This document shows positions 1 through 5,956 of a DNA stretch of 64,000 nt, piece by piece. The translations under genes and the position numbers were made by a program. The stretch's first letter is position 1. Each line of letters opens with the position of its first letter. The notes under the pieces are model-generated. The model made no database searches and was not told the DNA's origin. It worked only from the letters and a program-made list of their open reading frames with translations. Source of the stretch: Bacteroidaceae bacterium (GTDB taxonomy: Bacteria > Bacteroidota > Bacteroidia > Bacteroidales > Bacteroidaceae); contig JAFVSR010000008.1 in the NCBI GenBank assembly GCA_017503645.1, forward strand, positions 62,001 to 126,000. Direction: 5' to 3'.

Positions 1-250
1 ACACCTTGTCGCCCACCCAAAAGACGAGCCACAGGGCTACTGCTATTGCCACGCCAAGCAGCACCTCATTAATAGTGAAACGGATACCACGCCACCACCC
101 CGGGCGAAATATTGTAGAAAGCAACGAGAGTGTGGCAGCCGAGGCTGTCATCGCCCACCAGAAGTTTACATAGGGGGCTGTAAGAGGAGAGAACATCACG
201 GTCCAAAGCAGGGCCGCAAGAACTATAGTAAATACCAGCCTCTTCATCAT
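1..250 (-). CDS. Probable CPBP-family intramembrane protease, partial (3' end outside window)
   Basis: Reading the minus strand from an ATG at 250 gives 83 codons that run off the window edge. The visible part starts MMKRLVFTIV and is strongly hydrophobic, with two or three predicted membrane helices, including one rich in Trp and Phe (VNFWWAMTAS). Its start overlaps the menA stop in an ATGA arrangement, so the two are probably translationally coupled. The layout resembles the N-terminus of the CPBP (CAAX-type) intramembrane proteases of Bacteroidota, but the diagnostic EExxxR and H motifs lie beyond the edge, so the family call is tentative. Confidence 0.5.
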   Translation of the reverse strand, partial: MMKRLVFTIVLAALLWTVMFSPLTAPYVNFWWAMTASAATLSLLSTIFRPGWWRGIRFTINEVLLGVAIAVALWLVFWVGDKV

Positions 251-1137
251 ACCAATGCTGCAACTACAAGTGAAACGGAAAAGAGCAGGCTGAACATAAG
301 CTGCAACATAGCTGTACCTTCATCCACCCCCACAAGCGCCTTGCTGCCCGCCGACAAGAAGGCCACGGCCTTGCGGGAATTGCCCACTGCAGGCTTGAGC
401 GCAAGCAGCACGGCCACCGACCATATGGGGAAAACACCACACACAGCACCTGCCACTACCCACACAAACGGGAGCAGCATCTCCAGACAATAGAGCACGG
501 CCGATACTTTTTCGCCTGCAAGCATAGCAAATGTGTGGATGCCGGCACGTTTGTCGTGCTCTATGTCGCGCATATTGTTTACGTGCAAAATACCCATAGT
601 TATAAAGCCAATGGGGAGGGCAAGCCACAAAACCTCGAGGCGCACTCCGCCCGTAGCCACATATGATGCACCAAGCAGAGGCAGCAATGAGTACGTGAGA
701 AAGATATCGACATCGCCAAGCGCGTGATATTTGAGCCAGGGATAAAACAGTGTAAGAACAGCACCTGCAAGGCCGAAATAGAGCACCGGCAGCCCCGTGC
801 AACAGAGCAGCAAAAGGCCCGACACTACCGCAACGGCAAGAAGGCCTATGGCCAGCGAGCGTATCTCGCGGGGAGCGAACTCACCGCTTGTCATAGAGGT
901 ACCGCCCACGGTATCGTCCCTGTCCACACCCTTTATGTAATCGAAATAGTCACTCCAAGTATTTCCTGCGGCGTGGAATACTATCACATTGAGCAGTGTC
1001 CACACCGAAATGAGCCAATCCACTTCGTAACCGCGCCAGAAGAGATAGGCAACAGAAACCACCACCGGCATTGCCGATGCGGGGAACGACCAGGGGCGGG
1101 TGGCTATGAGCCAGCTTTTGAAACTGTGTTTTTGCAT
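247..1137 (-). CDS. menA: 1,4-dihydroxy-2-naphthoate polyprenyltransferase (UbiA family)
   Basis: MenA attaches the polyprenyl tail to 1,4-dihydroxy-2-naphthoate, the membrane step of menaquinone synthesis. The protein is almost wholly hydrophobic with about eight helices. The first Asp-rich prenyl-diphosphate motif is seen at about residues 59-75 (N..SDYFDY then VDRDD), followed by GGTSMTSGE, and the second around 195 (NNMRDIEHDKRAG). An in-frame TTG at 1164 would add nine residues, but the ATG at 1137 starting MQKHSFKSWL is the natural start, giving 296 aa, usual for the family. The stop overlaps the start of the downstream membrane protease. The gene implies respiration with menaquinone. 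Confidence 0.9.
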   Translation of the reverse strand: MQKHSFKSWLIATRPWSFPASAMPVVVSVAYLFWRGYEVDWLISVWTLLNVIVFHAAGNTWSDYFDYIKGVDRDDTVGGTSMTSGEFAPREIRSLAIGLLAVAVVSGLLLLCCTGLPVLYFGLAGAVLTLFYPWLKYHALGDVDIFLTYSLLPLLGASYVATGGVRLEVLWLALPIGFITMGILHVNNMRDIEHDKRAGIHTFAMLAGEKVSAVLYCLEMLLPFVWVVAGAVCGVFPIWSVAVLLALKPAVGNSRKAVAFLSAGSKALVGVDEGTAMLQLMFSLLFSVSLVVAALV

Positions 1138-1170
1138 ATTCGTTTGTAATTTATGTATTAGCAAAGGATA

Positions 1171-1213
1171 TAAAACAAAAAATCCTCGACAATCTTGTGA
1201 TTATCGAGGATTC
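1171..1213 (-). terminator. Intrinsic terminator after tRNA-Pro
   Basis: A 9-bp perfect stem (1181-1189 with 1204-1212, AATCCTCGA/TCGAGGATT) closes a 14-nt loop. On the minus strand it is followed directly by a T-rich run, so it should end the tRNA-Pro transcript before menA. Confidence 0.75.
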
Positions 1214-1221
1214 CAGACTTG

Positions 1222-1296
1222 TCGGGATGACTGGATTCGAACCAGCGACACCACGCCCCCCAGACGTGTACTCTAACCGGGCTGAGCTACATCCCG
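1222..1296 (-). tRNA. tRNA-Pro (anticodon GGG)
   Basis: The minus strand folds into a full cloverleaf. The 7-bp acceptor stem is CGGGATG with CATCCCG. The D arm contains TAGCTCAG, the anticodon stem is CACGT/GCGTG around a 7-nt loop CTGGGGG (anticodon GGG), and the T arm contains GGTTCGAATCC. The discriminator base is A and the CCA end is not encoded. GGG reads CCC and CCU proline codons. Confidence 0.93.
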
Positions 1297-1319
1297 CGAC
1301 TTTTTGTCTGTTTGCGAGT

Positions 1320-1351
1320 GCAAAGGTACATCTTTTTTATCAATATGCAAA
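1320..1351 (-). promoter_or_regulatory. Bacteroidota-type promoter for tRNA-Pro
   Basis: On the minus strand TTTG (1351-1348) is followed after exactly 19 bp by TACCTTTGC (1328-1320), matching the primary sigma factor consensus of Bacteroidota. The tRNA 5' end is 24 nt below the -7 element. This is one of the clearest promoters in the window. Confidence 0.75.
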
Positions 1352-1423
1352 CAACTTTTGAAAAAATATCTTCAAAAATTTTATTTTCTTTCAAAAAACG
1401 GCCTGAGAAGCCGTGCCGACGGC

Positions 1424-3199
1424 CTATTTTCCCCAAACGGCTGCATTTTGCACCCGGCGCATCACACGCAGCCAGTTGCCACCCCATATTTTTTCTATCT
1501 CGTCAAGCGAGAAACCGCGTCGCAGCAGTTCGCGGGTGACATTGCGCAATTGCGAGGCATCGGCACAACCAACAATGCCGCCATCGCCGTCGAAATCGGT
1601 GCCTATGCCCACGTGGTCTATACCGGCAACATCTATTGCGTGCAACAGATGGTTCATAAAATCGTCGAGGGTGGCGTCACCCTGCTCACGCAGGAAGCCG
1701 CTATACATTGTCACTTGCACCACACCACCCTTTGCGGCAAGGGCGCGCATCTGCTCGTCGGTGAGGTTGCGGGGATGGTTGCACAGGGCACGACACGACG
1801 AATGGGAGCACACCACAGGGCACGCACTCGCCTGCAATGCGGCATAGAAGGTACTCTCTGCCGCGTGGGAGAGGTCTATGAGCATACCCACGCGGTTCAT
1901 TTCGGCCACCACCATGCGCCCGAACTCGCTGAGGCCGCCGTGCTCGCCTGCCCCGCGCGCCGAGTCGCAAATATCGTTGTCGCCGTTATGGCACAGAGTC
2001 ATATAGACCACACCCCTGCGGCGGAAACGTTCTATGTTTTCAATATCGTCACCTATTGCATAACCGTTCTCTATGCCAAGCATTATTACCTTCTTACCCT
2101 CGTTTTTAAGGTGCCACAGTTCGGCGGGGTTGTCGGTTATTGCCACATACGCGCTGTTGGCCGCCACACGCTCCTCTATACCCTGCAACAGGGCGCAAGC
2201 CTTTGCGGTGGCTGCTGCAAGTGAAGCCTCATCGCGCGCCTCTTGTTTAAGGTAGGCTACCATTGTCACCACATCGAGAGCACCCTCGTGCATCTTGTGC
2301 AAATCGACAAGGGCGCGGGTGCTGCGCTCTTGCAACGCATAACCGTCGCCAAAGAGCATCGGGGTGTCGCAATGGGAATCTATGGAGAGTATTTTTGAAT
2401 GTACATCCTTTGCGGCCCGGTACAACCGGGCTTCGCCCACCAACCAATGGAACAGCGGCAGCATACAGCGGTTGTCGTCCTTGAGAATAAAGGTTTCGGG
2501 GTGCCATTGCACACCTATTATGGAGCGCCCGTCGGTGGCCTCCATTGCCTCTATCACGCCATCGGTGGCAACGGCCGAAACTGCAAAGCCCTGTGGCACG
2601 CGACTCACTGCCTGATGATGGAAGGTATTGACAAAGAGGCTCTTTTCACCGAATATTTCCGCAAGGCGGCTGCCCTCATCTATGTTTACCCAATGGGTGG
2701 CTACGCCGCGCTCCTCCGCTTGGTCGTGGTTGAGCAGATTGCTTCCGAGCGCGGCATATATATCCTGGTGCACACTGCCCCCAAGCGCAGCGGCAAGCGT
2801 TTGTATGCCACGGCAAATTCCCAAGATGGGGAGCCCAAGGTCGGTGGCAAGCAGGGTGAGCATAAGTTCCTGATTGTCGCGCGTGGGATTTATGGTGTGA
2901 AGCAGGTCGTAGCGCGGTTCCTCGCCCATATAACGAGGGTCTATGTCGGCACCGCCCGACAGCAGCAGGCCGTCGAGGGTGGAAAGCAGCTCCACCAAAG
3001 CATCACGATTGGCATATGGAGGAATTATTACCGGCGAGCCGCCCGCTGCAAGCACCGACGCATAGTAGCCTTCGGCAAGGGTGGAGAGGCGTTCGTCGGT
3101 ATAGTTGGCTGTGATGCCTATTATGGGGCAACGACGGCCCAAGGGGTATGTTTTATGCAGGGCGGCATATTCGGCCTGCAGGTGAAAATTATCGTTCAT
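1424..3199 (-). CDS. Fused class I glutamine amidotransferase-like (peptidase C26) / membrane dipeptidase (peptidase M19) protein
   Basis: This 591-aa protein joins two hydrolases. Residues about 20-255 are a C26 gamma-glutamyl hydrolase/PuuD-like domain: GICRGIQ places the nucleophile at Cys129, and GVQWHPE gives His233 and Glu235. Residues about 270-590 are an M19 renal-dipeptidase domain: DSHCDTP (zinc ligands His276, Asp278), bridging Glu377 in LGIEN, His445 in IDLSH, His466 in CSHSS, and GIGTDFDG near 532-539. There is no signal peptide, so it should act in the cytosol. A joint role in cleaving gamma-glutamyl peptides or gamma-glutamylated amines and then dipeptides is plausible but inferred. 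It stands alone, with its own -7 element 17 bp above the start and a terminator separating it from the lrp-type gene. Confidence 0.9.
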   Translation of the reverse strand: MNDNFHLQAEYAALHKTYPLGRRCPIIGITANYTDERLSTLAEGYYASVLAAGGSPVIIPPYANRDALVELLSTLDGLLLSGGADIDPRYMGEEPRYDLLHTINPTRDNQELMLTLLATDLGLPILGICRGIQTLAAALGGSVHQDIYAALGSNLLNHDQAEERGVATHWVNIDEGSRLAEIFGEKSLFVNTFHHQAVSRVPQGFAVSAVATDGVIEAMEATDGRSIIGVQWHPETFILKDDNRCMLPLFHWLVGEARLYRAAKDVHSKILSIDSHCDTPMLFGDGYALQERSTRALVDLHKMHEGALDVVTMVAYLKQEARDEASLAAATAKACALLQGIEERVAANSAYVAITDNPAELWHLKNEGKKVIMLGIENGYAIGDDIENIERFRRRGVVYMTLCHNGDNDICDSARGAGEHGGLSEFGRMVVAEMNRVGMLIDLSHAAESTFYAALQASACPVVCSHSSCRALCNHPRNLTDEQMRALAAKGGVVQVTMYSGFLREQGDATLDDFMNHLLHAIDVAGIDHVGIGTDFDGDGGIVGCADASQLRNVTRELLRRGFSLDEIEKIWGGNWLRVMRRVQNAAVWGK

Positions 3200-3215
3200 A
3201 ACTATGGTTTATAGC

Positions 3216-3224
3216 GCGAAGATA
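3216..3224 (-). promoter_or_regulatory. Probable -7 element for the fused amidotransferase/dipeptidase gene
   Basis: TATCTTCGC on the minus strand (TAnnTTCGC type) lies 16 nt before the ATG at 3199, predicting a very short leader. No clear TTTG is present at -33; that position falls near the terminator hairpin. Confidence 0.5.
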
Positions 3225-3236
3225 GTAAATAGCACA

Positions 3237-3268
3237 TAAAAAAAGCGTGCCGAGGCACGCTTTTTTTA
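3237..3268. terminator. Bidirectional intrinsic terminator
   Basis: The stem TAAAAAAAGCGTGC (3237-3250) pairs perfectly with 3255-3268 around the tetraloop CGAG. A and T tracts flank both sides, so it works in either direction; it ends the Lrp/FKBP operon, which is transcribed on the minus strand. Confidence 0.88.
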
Positions 3269-3273
3269 TATGT

Positions 3274-3741
3274 TTACTCCATTGGAAGATTTCGCTTGAT
3301 GCTATTGTCGAGCATAATCATCGTTTCGGTGCTCACAACACCCGGGATATCCTGTATTGAGCCGTTGAGCAGTTGCATAAGGTGCTCATTGTCGTGGGCA
3401 TACATCTTCACAAGTATTGAATATGGGCCCGTGGTGTAGCAGCATTCCACAACCTCGGGGATGTTCTGCAGGCGCTTGACAACCTCTTTGTACATAGAGC
3501 CCTTTTCAAGGCGTATTCCTATGTATGTGCAGGTTTTATAGCCCAACATACGAACATCTATCTCGTAGCTTGAACCCGATATTATGCCCATATCAATGAG
3601 GTGCTGAACGCGCAGATGAATAGCTGCACGCGACACGCCACACATTTCCGCCACGTTGCGGAAGGGGATGCGCGCATCCTTGGATATGATACTGAGGATT
3701 TTGAGGTCGAGGTTATCTACTTTACAATCTGTGGTTTTCAT
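3274..3741 (-). CDS. Lrp/AsnC family transcriptional regulator
   Basis: This 155-aa protein has the standard two-domain layout: an N-terminal helix-turn-helix (about residues 8-60, with DLKILSIISKDARIPF and the recognition helix VSRAAIHLRV) and a C-terminal RAM effector-binding domain (about 70-150) with the VVECCYTTGPYSILVKM strand/turn. Members sense amino acids and act as dimers or octamers. It is the last gene of a three-gene transcript with two FKBP isomerases (31-bp gap upstream). Its ligand cannot be read from the sequence. Confidence 0.9.
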   Translation of the reverse strand: MKTTDCKVDNLDLKILSIISKDARIPFRNVAEMCGVSRAAIHLRVQHLIDMGIISGSSYEIDVRMLGYKTCTYIGIRLEKGSMYKEVVKRLQNIPEVVECCYTTGPYSILVKMYAHDNEHLMQLLNGSIQDIPGVVSTETMIMLDNSIKRNLPME

Positions 3742-3772
3742 AAGTTTTTTCGTTTATACACGGCCGTGCCGC

Positions 3773-4588
3773 TTATTTTTTAATATTTACAATCTCCAAT
3801 TCGAAAATGAGCGTACTGTAGGGAGGTATCACACCCTCTATTCCCTCGGCTCCATAGGCAAGCTGCCACGGAATGTACAGTGTGCATTGCGTGCCTACGG
3901 GGAACAGCCTGAGCGCCTCGGAAAAGCCGGGGATGACACCATCCACCGGGAAGGGAACCGCCTCCTCGCCCGATGTATCGAACACCTCGCCGCTTGGGAA
4001 CGTTCCTTTGTACTTGCAGTTGACCACATCGGTTGCCGTAGCTATCGCGCCGCTGCCCATAACATCCACCTTATATTGCAGGCCACTGGGCAGGGTGGTT
4101 ACATTGCTGCGTTTCTTGTTTTTTTGCATAAACTCCTCACTCTTTGTGAGGTATTTGTTACGATTGCAATAGTCGGCGGCAAAACGGGGCTTCAACAACG
4201 TGGGGTTGTTGGTGGCAGCAGCTATTATACCTTCGAGGAAAAGACGCGCATCGAGCCCTTCGGGGCCGGCATTTACCACATTGCCCGATTTCTCGAGCAT
4301 TTCCATTGTGGCAGCACCCAGGCTCAAGCCATAGGCATAAGCCTTAGACTCGGGCGTGATTTCAATGGGGTACGACGCCCTTACTCCTTTGATGAATTCG
4401 TCGAGGGTGGATTCTGTGATACCCATTTCGTCGAACACCATTGAAGGAAGGCTCTTGGCAGCGTACATTCCCGCCGAATAGGAGAGGGTGTCGCGCGTGC
4501 TTGCAAGCGTTACCTCTTGTTGCGACCGGTCACTGCACGAGCACAGCATCAAAGCCGCCGCACCCAATGACAAAAAAGCTCTTTTCAT
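3773..4588 (-). CDS. FKBP-type peptidyl-prolyl isomerase, lipoprotein
   Basis: A 271-aa lipoprotein: the signal peptide ends in a lipobox LCSC with the lipid cysteine at about residue 18. An FkpA/Mip-like N-terminal dimerisation helix region (SYSAGMYAAKSLPS...) is followed by a C-terminal FKBP domain from about residue 155 (SGLQYKVDVMGSG, FDTSGEE, IPGFSEALRLFPVG, IPWQLAYGAEG, LIFELEIV). It probably assists folding of exported proteins in the periplasm. The residue after the lipid cysteine is Ser followed by Asp, so sorting is uncertain. It lies 18 bp after a paralogous FKBP gene. Confidence 0.92.
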   Translation of the reverse strand: MKRAFLSLGAAALMLCSCSDRSQQEVTLASTRDTLSYSAGMYAAKSLPSMVFDEMGITESTLDEFIKGVRASYPIEITPESKAYAYGLSLGAATMEMLEKSGNVVNAGPEGLDARLFLEGIIAAATNNPTLLKPRFAADYCNRNKYLTKSEEFMQKNKKRSNVTTLPSGLQYKVDVMGSGAIATATDVVNCKYKGTFPSGEVFDTSGEEAVPFPVDGVIPGFSEALRLFPVGTQCTLYIPWQLAYGAEGIEGVIPPYSTLIFELEIVNIKK

Positions 4589-4606
4589 AGAGGAGATTGC
4601 TATTTA

Positions 4607-5191
4607 TTAAAGCACCTTGATAAGTTCCACCTCGAAAATAAGTGCGCTGTAGGGAGGTATCATCTCACCTGCAGCATTGGCACCGTAGGCCATATCCTGC
4701 GGGATGAAAAGACGCCATTTTGCACCCTCCTGCATAAGCTGAAGAGCCTCAACCCAACCCTTGATAACCTGGTTGACACCAAACACTGCGGGTTCGCCGC
4801 GGCGGATAGAGCTATCGAAAACGGTGCCGTCGATGAGGGTACCCTCATAGTGGCACTGTACACGGTCGGTGGCTGCGGGTTTCTTGCCTGTACCCTCGGT
4901 AATCACCTGATACTGCAAGCCGCTGGGTAATGTCACAACGCCCTCTTTTGTCTTGTTGGCAGCCAGGAACGCTTCGCCCTCCTCTTTTACCTTGGCATAG
5001 GCCTCCTCGGCCAGTTTGCGGAAGTGTTCGCTCACCACCTGCTGCGCCTCGCCGTGCGTCAATGCGGTTTTTTCACCACCAAGCACATCCTTTATGCCTT
5101 TTATAAAGTCCTCGACATTCAATTCCTTCACACCCATAGAGAGCAGGTTCTGACCTATTCCCATTCCTAATCCATAGCTGAATTTATCCAT
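4607..5191 (-). CDS. FKBP-type peptidyl-prolyl isomerase (FklB-like)
   Basis: A 194-aa isomerase with an N-terminal helical region (FSYGLGMGIGQNLLSMG) and a C-terminal FKBP fold from about residue 90 (SGLQYQVITEGTG, FDSSIRRGEPAVF, VIKGWVEALQLM, IPQDMAYGANAAGEMIPPYSALIFEVELI). It has no signal peptide, in contrast with the downstream lipoprotein copy. First gene of the fkb-fkb-lrp operon, with a promoter about 85 bp upstream. Confidence 0.92.
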   Translation of the reverse strand: MDKFSYGLGMGIGQNLLSMGVKELNVEDFIKGIKDVLGGEKTALTHGEAQQVVSEHFRKLAEEAYAKVKEEGEAFLAANKTKEGVVTLPSGLQYQVITEGTGKKPAATDRVQCHYEGTLIDGTVFDSSIRRGEPAVFGVNQVIKGWVEALQLMQEGAKWRLFIPQDMAYGANAAGEMIPPYSALIFEVELIKVL

Positions 5192-5275
5192 AACTTCTTT
5201 ATTTTATAATTATTACTTGTAAAAATCTGTCATTTTGCCAATTGGCACAAACAAGCAAAAATACTTGCTTGCACG

Positions 5276-5284
5276 GCGAAGATA
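5276..5284 (-). promoter_or_regulatory. -7 element for the FKBP-FKBP-Lrp operon
   Basis: TATCTTCGC on the minus strand fits the TAnnTTCGC consensus. A TTGC about 21 bp further upstream could serve as the -33 element. It predicts a leader of about 80 nt before the FKBP start at 5191. Confidence 0.5.
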
Positions 5285-5471
5285 CAATTTAATATTTACA
5301 AAATGCAAGCAAATGGGCAAAATTTTGTCAATTTGCAAAGCACAAGAGCATAATCACACACCAACAAGCCAACTCCAAAATATGGCAATTTGTCACAGCA
5401 ACAAGAAGCAGAACAGGCGCTTTCGTAACGAGCAACAGACGAAATTGATATTATGATTTATGCCCTATTTT

Positions 5472-5503
5472 TTTGTATTGCCCGCAGTTTGGCTTATTTT
5501 TGC
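5472..5503 (+). promoter_or_regulatory. Bacteroidota-type promoter upstream of the small membrane protein and porW
   Basis: TTTG at 5472-5475 is followed after 19 bp by TATTTTTGC at 5495-5503. It sits 25 bp before the ATG at 5529 and probably drives the 5529-13022 gene run. Confidence 0.7.
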
Positions 5504-5528
5504 AGTAAAATAATAATTATATAGTAAG

Positions 5529-5906
5529 ATGAACGAAGCTATTGTGCTCACAGGCATACTTATATTCATATTCGGCGGTTTCTTCCTGCTGAACAAATTC
5601 TATCGCAACAGGCCGGTAGTCGATGACCACCACGACCACGCGGGTGACGATGGTGTGTGCTGCGGCCGACACGCCAACTGCTCAAAGGGGGCGGGCAAAG
5701 AAAACCTCTATTTTGACGACGAAGAGCTCGACCGTCACAAAGGACGCAAGGGCGACGACTACACCGACGAGGAGATTGAGGAGTTCCGCAACGTGCTTTA
5801 CACAATGCAGACCAATGAGGTTGAGGAGTGGGCCGGATGCCTGCAGACACGCGGCATAGAGATTCCGCAAGAGATAAAAGACGAAATACTGCTTATGTTG
5901 CAATAA
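5529..5906 (+). CDS. Conserved-looking small membrane protein with Cys/His-rich segment
   Basis: I do not recognise a named family. The 125-aa product has one N-terminal membrane helix (about residues 5-22), a short segment with HHDH followed by CCGRHANC (about residues 34-51), which could bind a metal or Fe-S cluster, and an acidic helical C-terminus that ends in EIKDEILLMLQ. There is no cleavable signal or lipobox. It is 50 bp upstream of the porW-like gene under a good promoter, so a link to envelope or secretion functions is possible but only by position. Confidence 0.75.
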   Translation: MNEAIVLTGILIFIFGGFFLLNKFYRNRPVVDDHHDHAGDDGVCCGRHANCSKGAGKENLYFDDEELDRHKGRKGDDYTDEEIEEFRNVLYTMQTNEVEEWAGCLQTRGIEIPQEIKDEILLMLQ

Positions 5907-5956
5907 ACGGCCCGTTTTGCAGTTAATATATATTATATAAAGATATTGGTAAACAG

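Larger units (their letters stand above)
5192..5528. other. Divergent intergenic region between the FKBP operon and the porWX locus
   Basis: This 337-bp A+T-rich stretch holds promoters for both sides: a minus-strand -7 element at 5276-5284 and a plus-strand promoter at 5472-5503. Between about 5300 and 5460 nothing coding, structured or repeated was seen. Confidence 0.6.

Noticed and set aside
2399..3214. A 271-codon plus-strand frame antisense to the fused hydrolase
   Set aside because: It overlaps the C26 domain whose catalytic motifs are clear; product shows no family features.
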